This document shows positions 8,185-16,673 of a DNA stretch of 64,000 bases, piece after piece. This stretch comes from Ulvibacterium sp965248315. GTDB lineage: Bacteria; Bacteroidota; Bacteroidia; Flavobacteriales; Flavobacteriaceae. A program made the position numbers and the translations under genes. Location of the stretch: contig NZ_CBDFIX010000002.1 in the NCBI RefSeq assembly GCF_965248315.1, forward strand, positions 930,001-994,000, written 5' to 3'. The notes beneath the pieces were generated by a model. That model did not search any database and was not told the DNA's origin. It worked only from the letters and a program-made list of their open reading frames with translations. The stretch's first letter is position 1. Every line of letters begins with the position of its first letter.

Positions 8185-9840
8185 TCAAATAGGTCTTACC
8201 TTAATCGCATATTCGGCACCTTTCTTTAGGGTAAATTCGATTCCTTCCAGAAGCTGTTTTCCTGTATAGTTTGTTGACAAACCATTGGTCAGATCTTTTA
8301 CTTCATAGGTTTCATTAGTATCTACGGTAAACCATTCTGGAAACTGGTTGATTCTTGGCCAATCAGCTGGCATTTGCATAATAGTCCGGTGTCTAGGGAC
8401 ATCAAATTTTAATGTTCCATACCAATCTTCTTCTGCGTTAATGCGTAGGATTATCCCATCGCCATGCTCAATAGCCCCAAATGTAATATCCGATCGCCAG
8501 GGTTGAATAGTGGTGCCCTGGGTTTTCCATAGACAATACATTATTGTGGTTCGGGCAAAATTACCATCCCCATGCCAACCTTCAATAATCCCGGATCTTT
8601 TCCATTTTTGAGCACTTTTTCGATGACTGGAATCCTGTAGGGACCACATAACCTGAATTTCACTCTCGATCCAATCCCTTGTAGATGAAAGAGGTTCCCG
8701 TGCATAAAGATTTAAGGCCCCCTCAATAGCATCGGCATATCCATCGGAAGACCCATTTTCCCAATCATATTTCCGGTATTTTTGATCGAGTGTTTCAAGT
8801 GCCTTTATCGTTGCCTCCCTGTAGGCCTTTACGGAATCGATTTGAAAAACTGTATAGAAGCCGTTTAGGGTATACCCAAAGTTATCAGCTATTCCTTCCC
8901 ATTTTACAGTTCCGTTTCTGGGGTCAACGGCATTGTAGAAAAGGCCGTCATCATTTCGGCCAACCGCTAAAATCCGGTTGAGCATCTCGTGTATATGAGG
9001 TTGATATACCTCTTTTTTTTCAGGGGCTGCTTTACTTAAGGTGGCGTAGAGTTCGCATAATCCGGATACGATTTCACAACCATGATCTCGGAGCCTGAGC
9101 ACCTCAAAGTTTCGAGTAGGATGATGGCCTCCCAAGAGATAATAATCCCCAAGTCTTGTGGCCCATTCCAGGTACTTCCCCTCTCCAGTCATCCAATAAA
9201 TTCGTGAAAGCACCTGTAACATTTCACCATTTAACTCTACATTGGTGGAGGGAATATTTCCATAGGGCGTTTTTATCGGTGCATATTTCCAGATATCATC
9301 CAAAATGGCGATCATCCTTTCGGACCAAGGGCTTGGGCCCAACCATTCAGTAAGTGGTAAAAGGCCATCTTTTATATACTCGGAAGATCCGAACAACAAA
9401 TTATTCAGATTATATTCTTGGGTCTCAAAATCTCTTTTATGAAACGAATAGGTGTCGGGAAGATTTCCCAAACGGGAGGTCATTTGGGTCTCCGTTCGCA
9501 GCATGTCCAACATCCGTCCTTGGAAAAGGTTCGAATCCGTTAAGGCGGCTGTTAAGACCATAAAAGGATAGTTATCCGCAGCCGCATCTTGGGCGTTCCA
9601 GATATCCAAACTTTCGTCCAAATTTCTAGGAATGAGACCGGTGTTTGAGTCCGCCTTGGCCAGCCAATCTGTAACAAACCGATGGCAACGACGAAGACCT
9701 TCATTGGCCAATAGGCCATTAATTTCTGCTTGCTCAAGGGCTAAGCTATCCGCTTTGGACAAGTTTTCACGGTTCCGGGAAGGGTGCGAACAGGAAACCG
9801 TTAGAATCAAAGTAAGACAGATAACAAAATAGGTTCTCAT
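8185..9840 (-). CDS. Lipoprotein with probable six-hairpin (alpha/alpha) catalytic domain
   Basis: About 550 residues. The N-terminus MRTYFVICLTLILTVSC is a lipoprotein signal with lipobox LTVSC, so I use the second Met (9840) as start. The body is helical, with repeated Trp/Tyr/Gly-rich hairpins (ELNGEMLQVLSRIYWMTGEGKYLEWATRLGDYY and EGIADNFGYTLNGFY regions), as in alpha/alpha-toroid glycosidases and polysaccharide lyases. The last about 100 residues look like a beta-sandwich. No known GH or PL family could be named. It starts 21 bases after a sulfatase gene on the same strand, so a role on sulfated glycans is likely but inferred. Confidence 0.55.
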   Translation of the reverse strand: MRTYFVICLTLILTVSCSHPSRNRENLSKADSLALEQAEINGLLANEGLRRCHRFVTDWLAKADSNTGLIPRNLDESLDIWNAQDAAADNYPFMVLTAALTDSNLFQGRMLDMLRTETQMTSRLGNLPDTYSFHKRDFETQEYNLNNLLFGSSEYIKDGLLPLTEWLGPSPWSERMIAILDDIWKYAPIKTPYGNIPSTNVELNGEMLQVLSRIYWMTGEGKYLEWATRLGDYYLLGGHHPTRNFEVLRLRDHGCEIVSGLCELYATLSKAAPEKKEVYQPHIHEMLNRILAVGRNDDGLFYNAVDPRNGTVKWEGIADNFGYTLNGFYTVFQIDSVKAYREATIKALETLDQKYRKYDWENGSSDGYADAIEGALNLYAREPLSSTRDWIESEIQVMWSLQDSSHRKSAQKWKRSGIIEGWHGDGNFARTTIMYCLWKTQGTTIQPWRSDITFGAIEHGDGIILRINAEEDWYGTLKFDVPRHRTIMQMPADWPRINQFPEWFTVDTNETYEVKDLTNGLSTNYTGKQLLEGIEFTLKKGAEYAIKVRPI

Positions 9841-9861
9841 GGTCGTTCCATTCGGCACATA

Positions 9862-11748
9862 TTATTCAATAGTCTCTCCGCAATTGATCAAGGTTTGGTC
9901 CAAGGCCATTCCAATAAACATGGGATAAGACCAATTTTTGTAGCGACCCCATACGTCTCCAGCTATTTTTGGAAATACTTTTTCCTTGATTAACGGAATC
10001 AATGGGGCAGCTTTTTCCCCTAGGTTTCTCACATTTACCGCAATATGAAGCAGCACAACTTCATTTTCGAAGTGTTGCAGTAAATCCTCTAGGATTTCTA
10101 ATCCTTCCTTGGGTCGATTTAGCTTGTTGATCAAGATTTCCGCAGCCAACCCCTGATTGGGTTGCGAAGAATCATCCAATGCGGCTAATACATTTTCCTT
10201 TTGTGAGCTTATATTCCCCTCAAAGGCGTCAATCGCATTGAGCGCCCAAAAACGAACCGACGGATCCTCGTTTTGAATGTATTTTTCTAATATATCCAAA
10301 TTCTGTATTCTCCCTACCAATTCAGCAGCTTCCAATACAAGTTCCGGCTTGTATTGGCTGGTATCCCTAGCCGTCTCATACACCGAACTATTTTCACCGG
10401 AGATCATCATTTGACCCTCTGCCATAAATCCTGTATCCCTTGTTTCAAGGATATGCTCTTTGATTTTTTCATGAAGCTTATTTTTAACTTCATCATATTG
10501 AGGATTACCGATTAAGTTGTGCAATTCATTGGGATCCTGTTGTAAGTCATACAGTTCTTCCGGAGCCTTAGGTTTAAACATTTTTAAGGATTCTTCGGAA
10601 AGCTCCCCTAAGTTCTTTACTCGAAACAGCTCCTTATAAGACCTTTTCCCTGTATTGAATATCTGCGCATTTTGAATGTATGCCCTATGGGGCAAATAAT
10701 TTCGGATATATAAATATCTGCCATCAAAAACGGACCTACTAACGTCAAAAACATCATCTGCTCTATCTCTATAGCCATAGATATATTTTTTGTTTTGGGA
10801 ATTGGCCCCCAAAAAGTTCTTTCCCTCCATGATTTCCGGAGTATCTACTCCCGCAAGGCCCAGCACAGTTGGAGCAAAATCTACGAAACCTACCATTTTA
10901 TCCACATTTCCTGCATTAAGATTGGAAACCAAATGCTTGTATTTCTTTGGGGCATGCAATACAAAAGGTACGCGCAGCCCGGTATCATATAGCCATCTTT
11001 TGTAACGGGGCAACCCAAAACCGTGGTCCGAGAAAACAAAAACAATCGTGTTTTCATCAAGGTCGTCTTCCTTTAGTTGTGCCATCAATTTTCCTACTTC
11101 TTGATCAAAAACAGTGATGAGATCATATTGATGCGCCATTATGTTGCGGAATTCCTGCGTATCCGGAAAGTAGGGCGGAACCACCATATCCTTTGGATTA
11201 TGTTTCTCTTCTAACGACTTGGTATCCTCGGGAACAAATTTATTCGCATGGCCCTCATGGGTTATCATAAAATTAAACACACTAAAAAATGGTTGTTCCT
11301 TTTCCCTATTCCTCCAATGTGCTTCTCTGCCTAAATCGTCCCACTTGTCATCAGGGCTAAAATTATAGTCCGTTTTGGAGTTGTTGGAAGTAAAATAACC
11401 TTTTTCCGACATGAGTTGGGGGAGGATTTTTAGATTTTCCGGCATTGGGATGGCAGACCTTAAGTTTTGGGTACCGGTGCTAGTGGCATACATACCCGTA
11501 ATCAATGTTGCTCTGGCGGGGGCACATATGGGCGCATTGGAAAAGGCTTGGGTGAAAACATACCCTTGGCTTGCCAATGCATCTATGTTGGGTGTCGTCG
11601 CCATGCTATCCCCATAACAACCCCAAGCGGGGCTAATGTCTTCCGTTGATATCCATAAGATATTAGGTGGATTTATCGGCTCCTTTTCACCTTGTTTACA
11701 AGAGGGAAAAAGACCAATAACTATAAGGCTTAATAAAAGAACTCTCAT
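9862..11748 (-). CDS. Secreted S1-family sulfatase with C-terminal HEAT-like region
   Basis: A 628-residue lipoprotein sulfatase (signal MRVLLLSLIVIGLFPSC). The N-terminal motif PNILWISTEDISPAWGCYGD carries metal-binding Asp. C75 in CAPAR (75-79) is the cysteine expected to become formylglycine, and TLITG follows. FVFSDHGFGLPRYKRWLYD near 245 provides further active-site residues. Residues from about 480 to 610 look like HEAT-type helical repeats, an addition to the usual sulfatase fold. It needs a maturase, and none is visible nearby. It pairs with the downstream six-hairpin lipoprotein gene; no SusC/SusD pair is present. Confidence 0.9.
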   Translation of the reverse strand: MRVLLLSLIVIGLFPSCKQGEKEPINPPNILWISTEDISPAWGCYGDSMATTPNIDALASQGYVFTQAFSNAPICAPARATLITGMYATSTGTQNLRSAIPMPENLKILPQLMSEKGYFTSNNSKTDYNFSPDDKWDDLGREAHWRNREKEQPFFSVFNFMITHEGHANKFVPEDTKSLEEKHNPKDMVVPPYFPDTQEFRNIMAHQYDLITVFDQEVGKLMAQLKEDDLDENTIVFVFSDHGFGLPRYKRWLYDTGLRVPFVLHAPKKYKHLVSNLNAGNVDKMVGFVDFAPTVLGLAGVDTPEIMEGKNFLGANSQNKKYIYGYRDRADDVFDVSRSVFDGRYLYIRNYLPHRAYIQNAQIFNTGKRSYKELFRVKNLGELSEESLKMFKPKAPEELYDLQQDPNELHNLIGNPQYDEVKNKLHEKIKEHILETRDTGFMAEGQMMISGENSSVYETARDTSQYKPELVLEAAELVGRIQNLDILEKYIQNEDPSVRFWALNAIDAFEGNISSQKENVLAALDDSSQPNQGLAAEILINKLNRPKEGLEILEDLLQHFENEVVLLHIAVNVRNLGEKAAPLIPLIKEKVFPKIAGDVWGRYKNWSYPMFIGMALDQTLINCGETIE

Positions 11749-11861
11749 AGATCGGTAGGTTTTGGAACAAGATACGAATAACCTTAATATCGAATGGTTG
11801 AATGTTCTTTATTAGGGGATAAAAAATCGCTCATGGGAGTTAAACCATTAACTAGATGTTT

Positions 11862-12404
11862 TTATAAAACATTGAATTGGACAGATTTATATTTTCCCCC
11901 TTTCCTAAGGCGAATATTGTATTTGCCTTTAAGTGGTTTTCCATTTCTATATTTCACAGAATAGGTTGATTTTTCAAAACCCCATCCCGGATATTTTCTA
12001 GCAATTATTTGACTTAGTTTTAATGGGACTTTTAAATTTTTATACTGTTCAGCGCTACTTATAATGTTTCCTAGAGGATCATATTTAATATATAATGTGG
12101 AATATGGGGATCTTATGACCACATTGTATTTTGATTTTTCGCTTTGATTATAAATGGCCAAAGAACTGAGATTAAAATTAGCTGCTTCCTGCTGTAGTCT
12201 GTCTATTTCCAATGACCGTTCATTTTGGGCATTTCTTTTTAGATAATCATAGTTTCTAATTTTTTTCACTGTTATTGATCTTGAGGGAGTGTTTGTTTTT
12301 GTCTTACTATTATGGGATGCAATTAGCTGTGCATCCTGTCCTTTACTTATTTGCATATTTAGGATAATGCAAAGAAAAACCGATGAAGAAATTATGCTTT
12401 TCAT
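11862..12404 (-). CDS. Small secreted protein of unknown function
   Basis: 180 residues with a signal peptide (MKSIISSSVFLCIILNMQISKGQ). The second half (YNVVIRSPYSTLYIKYDPLGNIISS, then PLKLSQIIARKYPGWGFEKS) resembles secreted flavobacterial PepSY-like proteins. In those a strand pair that starts on a tyrosine-rich line is followed by a helix and a Lys-rich last strand. I recognise no catalytic motif. It lies 35 bases after the acyl-CoA dehydrogenase-like gene on the same strand; whether they share a transcript is uncertain. Confidence 0.6.
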   Translation of the reverse strand: MKSIISSSVFLCIILNMQISKGQDAQLIASHNSKTKTNTPSRSITVKKIRNYDYLKRNAQNERSLEIDRLQQEAANFNLSSLAIYNQSEKSKYNVVIRSPYSTLYIKYDPLGNIISSAEQYKNLKVPLKLSQIIARKYPGWGFEKSTYSVKYRNGKPLKGKYNIRLRKGGKYKSVQFNVL

Positions 12405-12439
12405 AATTTTTGATTTTTAGATTACTTGCTTTTAACGAT

Positions 12440-13561
12440 CTATTCTCTTCCAAGAATTTGCTTTCCTGTGAATTCATATTGATTCCATTTAGGTAGTGGG
12501 TGAAACTGAGATGCCTGAACATCCCTAAATAATCTTTCAAGACGATGTAGTTTATAAAAACTCTGGCCTCCAACAATTTCCATGGCAAGGCTTACTACCT
12601 CTCTAGCCAAGTCCGAAACATTGGTTTTATAGGCTAACATGTTCGCTGTATCTAATTCCGAAGGTTTAAAAACCAGATCGTTGGTCAGCTCCAGCATAGC
12701 CTTCCATTGTGCTTGTCCGGAGAGCAAAGTGTTATGCAACCGACCAATACTATAGATTGAATGTTGCTGTCTGTTTTGTCGTGCACTTTTTACAGCTATT
12801 TCATGAGCATCTTGAGCTATGCCCAAGTAAGCTGACATAATCAGGGGCATGGCCACAGTTAAGACAATGTTCCATACAAGGTGAAATTCATTTTGCTTTC
12901 GTGTCAAGGCGATGGCATCTTCCGGAATGAAGACTTCATCAAAAAGAATGGTTTGAGATCCTGTGGCTCGCATCCCCATAACATCCCAGTCATCCATAAG
13001 GGATACCCCTTTTTGTTTTAGAGGAACTGAAAAGTGCAATACAGAGTTGTTTCCTTTCGGATTTTTAAGGATAGAGCTCGTAACCGCAATGTCACCGATA
13101 ACAGATTGACTGGCAAAGTGTTTTTTGGCTGAAAACAAGTAGCCTCCATCAAGTTTTGTAAGCTCTCCATTGGATCCCAGCCAATCTTTGGCTCCGGTAC
13201 TAACCAAAACCAAATGACTTTCCGCTATTTTGGCAAGTGTACCTGCCCCTTCATTTTTATGTTTGTATTTCCAGACCGCTGCAGCCACCAAATGTTGGTG
13301 CATAGAAAATGCCAACGCCGTAGAACCACAATAACGCCCAATAATCCTTATAATGTCGCACATTTCAGAATATGAAATTCCACTACCGCCTAATTCAATA
13401 GGAATTAGTGCGGAGAAATAACCTTCCGATTTTAGAAGCGCATAATTTTCATGAACAAATGTGCCATTAATGTCATGCTCCATTGCTTTTTCAGCAAATG
13501 ATTTTCCCAGTTCATGCGTTTGTAGAATCCAATTTTTTGTTTGTGGTGTTTTTGTTTCCAT
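12440..13561 (-). CDS. Acyl-CoA dehydrogenase-family protein
   Basis: 373 residues with the ACAD fold. There is an N-terminal helical domain with the typical IPIELGGSGISYSEMCDIIR block near 55, a middle beta domain (KKHFASQSVIGDIAVTSS, then DDWDVMGMRATGSQTI near 198), and a C-terminal helical domain. The usual catalytic Glu of short-chain acyl-CoA dehydrogenases is not evident in the C-terminal domain. The protein may therefore be a flavin-dependent monooxygenase-like member (DszC/SfnB type) rather than a beta-oxidation enzyme. The AraC gene at 13687-14550 lies upstream on the same strand and is its likely regulator by position. Confidence 0.8.
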   Translation of the reverse strand: METKTPQTKNWILQTHELGKSFAEKAMEHDINGTFVHENYALLKSEGYFSALIPIELGGSGISYSEMCDIIRIIGRYCGSTALAFSMHQHLVAAAVWKYKHKNEGAGTLAKIAESHLVLVSTGAKDWLGSNGELTKLDGGYLFSAKKHFASQSVIGDIAVTSSILKNPKGNNSVLHFSVPLKQKGVSLMDDWDVMGMRATGSQTILFDEVFIPEDAIALTRKQNEFHLVWNIVLTVAMPLIMSAYLGIAQDAHEIAVKSARQNRQQHSIYSIGRLHNTLLSGQAQWKAMLELTNDLVFKPSELDTANMLAYKTNVSDLAREVVSLAMEIVGGQSFYKLHRLERLFRDVQASQFHPLPKWNQYEFTGKQILGRE

Positions 13562-13686
13562 GGTATTGTAATTTGTTTACCATGCAAAATTGGACCAACT
13601 TTTTCAGCTGTAATTTTCTCAAAAGTTCAAATGCTTTGTTCTGAAGGTCAGCCTAACCTGTTGGAAAAGAAAGGGATATTTATTTC

Positions 13687-14550
13687 CTATTTGTTTTTTG
13701 CAGCGCGAAACTGCTGGGGAGGAAGATTATATTTTTCCTTGAACGTCTTGTTGAAGTGTGAAGGGTTTTTGAACCCACTTTCATAACAGATTTCATTTAT
13801 CGTAAGCGAGGAACGGGTAAGTAGTGCTTTTGCACATTCCAAACGCCTATTCTTGATCCAATTTCCCGGAGTCTCTTTAAAGTGTTCTTTAAAGTCCCTT
13901 TTAAAAGTGGATAAGCTTCTACCACATAGTCTGGCGAATTCGTCTAGGCCAATATTATGTTGAAAATTCTTGAGCATGGTATATTCCAAATCTGTTTTTT
14001 CGGTTTCCAAAAGAGAGTTCAGATACTTGGCCAACGATCTATTCCTTGGGTTTAAAATAATGTTGAACAGCAATTCCCTAAATTTTATTTCCACCAAACT
14101 TTTGGGGACGCCTCCTCTTTGCTTAAAGTAGTTAAAGACGCTATAGATCAAGGAGCTAAAAGTGTCATTGACATTAATTTCGAAAATTTGGCTATGCTCA
14201 TTTTTCTCCGATAGGAATTGTAATGAAGGATGCTCCTTAAGAAAATTAATGATGAAGTCATCATTGATAAAAAAAAGTATGACACAAAAATCTACCTCAA
14301 AATGTTGTCTCGTTGTGTAAATACCCTTCCTTACGAATAGGGCCTCACCACCTTGTATATGGTATGTTTTGTTGGGGGCAATCCAATCCTTCTTTCCACT
14401 TATTACATAGTTAATGATATGCGAATCCGCGAACAACTGGAATTTTTCAACATCTATGGGACACTTATATTCAACAAAAAGATAATTGTCACCTACAAGT
14501 TTGTTGAAGTTTGGATTGTTCCTGAAGTATTGTTGAATATCGACGATCAC
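13687..14550 (-). CDS. AraC-family transcriptional regulator
   Basis: 287 residues. The N-terminal about 170 residues form a cupin-like sensing domain (HIINYVISGKKDWIAPNKTYHIQGGEALFVRKG pattern of AraC sensors). The C-terminus holds two helix-turn-helix units: LDEFARLCGRSLSTFKRDF near 208 and INEICYESGFKNPSHFNKTF near 258, followed by the AraC end PPQQFR. It lies 125 bases upstream of the acyl-CoA dehydrogenase-like gene and on the same strand, so local control of that gene is plausible. The effector is unknown. Confidence 0.88.
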   Translation of the reverse strand: MIVDIQQYFRNNPNFNKLVGDNYLFVEYKCPIDVEKFQLFADSHIINYVISGKKDWIAPNKTYHIQGGEALFVRKGIYTTRQHFEVDFCVILFFINDDFIINFLKEHPSLQFLSEKNEHSQIFEINVNDTFSSLIYSVFNYFKQRGGVPKSLVEIKFRELLFNIILNPRNRSLAKYLNSLLETEKTDLEYTMLKNFQHNIGLDEFARLCGRSLSTFKRDFKEHFKETPGNWIKNRRLECAKALLTRSSLTINEICYESGFKNPSHFNKTFKEKYNLPPQQFRAAKNK

Positions 14551-14675
14551 ATTTAAAAATACGAAATATTAGGAAGTCCTGTTTCATACAAACTATAAAA
14601 CCTAATTGTAACAAGGACTTTGAACCTCTAGATGCAGGACGATTCAAAGGTTTCTGGCATACTCAGATGTATCGG

Positions 14676-15146
14676 CTATTGTGGTACTATACCAATTTCT
14701 TTGTTTCTGCTTTTGATTTTATTCACACTCCATTCCACGGCACTTTCCAAGTCGGAAAACTGGTTGATGGAATTTTGAAAAAACATCCGCTCCAGAACTA
14801 GGCTGGCAAAGCTACCCTGGGTACTTCCCACAACGGAATAAAAATCGAGCTGGTGTCTATTCTTATAAAACTTCACCCAATCTGCAGGTACTACCGTATA
14901 GCTGTTTATTCGGTTGGATATGTACGCGATGGGTTGATCTTCCCCAAAGATTTCATGGGCCGCCTTAATGGCTTTTTTGGCCATTTTCCAATTGAAGAAG
15001 GCACCTTCCTTCATTTCAGAAATGACCAAACCTTCGAAGTAATAGAAAACTCCGAATTCGAATTCTCGTATTTCCCGAATATTTTTAAAGAAATCAAGGT
15101 CTCTTACACGTTTCATAGCAAAATTTACGTATGAGGTATAAAGCAT
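14676..15146 (-). CDS. Conserved-looking small cytoplasmic protein, function unknown
   Basis: 156 residues from the ATG at 15146; an alternative start is the Met at residue 11 (MKRVRDLDFF). No signal peptide or membrane span. It alternates strands and helices, with a central PIAYISNRINSYTVVPADWVKFYKNR segment that recalls STAS/SpoIIAA-like proteins of Bacteroidota. That resemblance is weak. It stands alone on the minus strand between the AraC gene and the DUF2721 gene. Confidence 0.55.
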   Translation of the reverse strand: MLYTSYVNFAMKRVRDLDFFKNIREIREFEFGVFYYFEGLVISEMKEGAFFNWKMAKKAIKAAHEIFGEDQPIAYISNRINSYTVVPADWVKFYKNRHQLDFYSVVGSTQGSFASLVLERMFFQNSINQFSDLESAVEWSVNKIKSRNKEIGIVPQ

Positions 15147-15267
15147 AAATATAGTATTATTTTTGGTTTTTCATCGCAAGGAAAAGAAGACCGCTACTTA
15201 TGAAGTTTCTGACCCCATTCGAAGTGATGGCCATGGACTAATGTTCTTTTTTAGTGAATAGTGGGGA

Positions 15268-15657
15268 CTATTTTTCCATATTGTTCAATTGAATGCTCAA
15301 AGCCTTGGTGGATAATTGTACCTCTATTAGCGAAAGTAAAAGGGAAACCATTAAAAACACCAAACTGATGCCGAAAATAACATTAGCCAAAATCTCTTGC
15401 TCTACGTAAATTAGGAACATGGTTACCGCTGATAACAAAAAACTGACAATGGCACTGGCCTGCATGTTTTTTATAATACCCAAGCGTTTACGCAATTGAT
15501 GGATTTGTCTTTTTAGCGGGGACGAGGAGGATTCCTCAAATTGTTTGTGCAATTGACGAATTAGGGCGGCAATAGCCAAATAACGAGCATTATAAGCCAA
15601 CATGGTCAATGAAATGGCAGGAAAAAGTAAGGCTGGAATACTTAGGGTCAATTGCAT
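15268..15657 (-). CDS. DUF2721-family membrane protein
   Basis: 129 residues with three hydrophobic helices (about 5-25, 65-87 and 90-113). A basic amphipathic stretch (SPLKRQIHQLRKRLGIIKN) lies between the first two, matching the DUF2721 layout. The role is unknown. It starts 6 bases after the ThuA-like gene ends, on the same strand, so it is probably the last gene of that transcript. Confidence 0.75.
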   Translation of the reverse strand: MQLTLSIPALLFPAISLTMLAYNARYLAIAALIRQLHKQFEESSSSPLKRQIHQLRKRLGIIKNMQASAIVSFLLSAVTMFLIYVEQEILANVIFGISLVFLMVSLLLSLIEVQLSTKALSIQLNNMEK

Positions 15658-15663
15658 GGTAGC

Positions 15664-16650
15664 TTATTTTTTGAACACCCGGGAGCTGGATTTGTTTTCA
15701 GTTGGAAAACCTTCGGGAATTTCTTGTGTTACTTTCCCGGTGGCGGCCCATTCCGTACCCCGAAGCATTGTAGCAATGAAACCAAGGCATTCTACGGAAT
15801 AATCCGCATGTCCCATAATGTTATGGAAGATACGTCCCTTACCATAGTCTAGTACCATTAAGGCAGGTTCATGTCGCCCGGAGCCCTTCATTTCTTGAGA
15901 GGCATAGGCTGTTGCCAAGATTTCCATTTTTTCGGCGGGGCCACGCAAGCGTTCATAAAGTTCGTCCTTGGTATGTAGCCATTTGGTCGGCATGCCCTTT
16001 GTTATAGGGTGTTCCGTATTTCTAACCTGGATTACATATTCATGCTGGGGACCATGTGCCCCGGCTTTTCCGGGAGAAGTATCTCGAACAAGCTCATCCG
16101 CATCATTGAAATAAACATAGGGACCGTCTTTTTCCGTTCGATCGCCCCAACCGCCAAGACCTATCATTTTATTGTAGGCCTCCCATTTTGGGAAAGAGTT
16201 GTCCGCTGCATGAAAGACCACCAGTCCGCCCCCATTTTCAATATATTTTTCAAATGTCCTTTGGGTAGATTCCGGCCAGGGAGCGGCATTCCAACCAAAA
16301 TTGGAAATAACTACATCATAATCGGAGAAATTCGGGCTGAAATTGGAATCGGGTTTGGGTTTCTCCATGGCCGTAGTTTTTCCGATTCCATTAATGTGGA
16401 AATCTTCCAAATAGTCGTCGCCCTCCCATGTATAGGCTGCCCTAACCACGTCTACTTCAAACAAACCTGCATTCTCCAAGTAGTGCTTGAGCATAAAGCT
16501 AATTTTGGGCCATTGGTTATGATTGTTTTGACCATCAACAATCAGAACATTAATTTTGCTTTTCTTCGATTCTGTTTGGGAATAGAGGTTTCCGGTCAGG
16601 ATGATAAAGAGACCGGCACAAACCATACTTCTGAACCTCATTGTTTTCAT
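15664..16650 (-). CDS. Secreted ThuA-domain protein
   Basis: 328 residues with a signal peptide (to about GNLYSQ). The rest is a ThuA (trehalose-utilisation) domain of the class-I glutamine amidotransferase-like fold: INVLIVDGQNNHNQWPKIS near 33, YDVVISNFGWNAAPWP near 110, GGGLVVFHAADNSFPKW near 138, and a late HNIMGHADYS near 290. Bacteroidota use such proteins in sugar metabolism, but the reaction is not settled. It lies 24 bases after the large BNR protein gene and 6 before DUF2721 on the same strand, so the three may form one unit. Confidence 0.85.
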   Translation of the reverse strand: MKTMRFRSMVCAGLFIILTGNLYSQTESKKSKINVLIVDGQNNHNQWPKISFMLKHYLENAGLFEVDVVRAAYTWEGDDYLEDFHINGIGKTTAMEKPKPDSNFSPNFSDYDVVISNFGWNAAPWPESTQRTFEKYIENGGGLVVFHAADNSFPKWEAYNKMIGLGGWGDRTEKDGPYVYFNDADELVRDTSPGKAGAHGPQHEYVIQVRNTEHPITKGMPTKWLHTKDELYERLRGPAEKMEILATAYASQEMKGSGRHEPALMVLDYGKGRIFHNIMGHADYSVECLGFIATMLRGTEWAATGKVTQEIPEGFPTENKSSSRVFKK

Positions 16651-16673
16651 ATTTTTAAATTAAAATAATTCAT

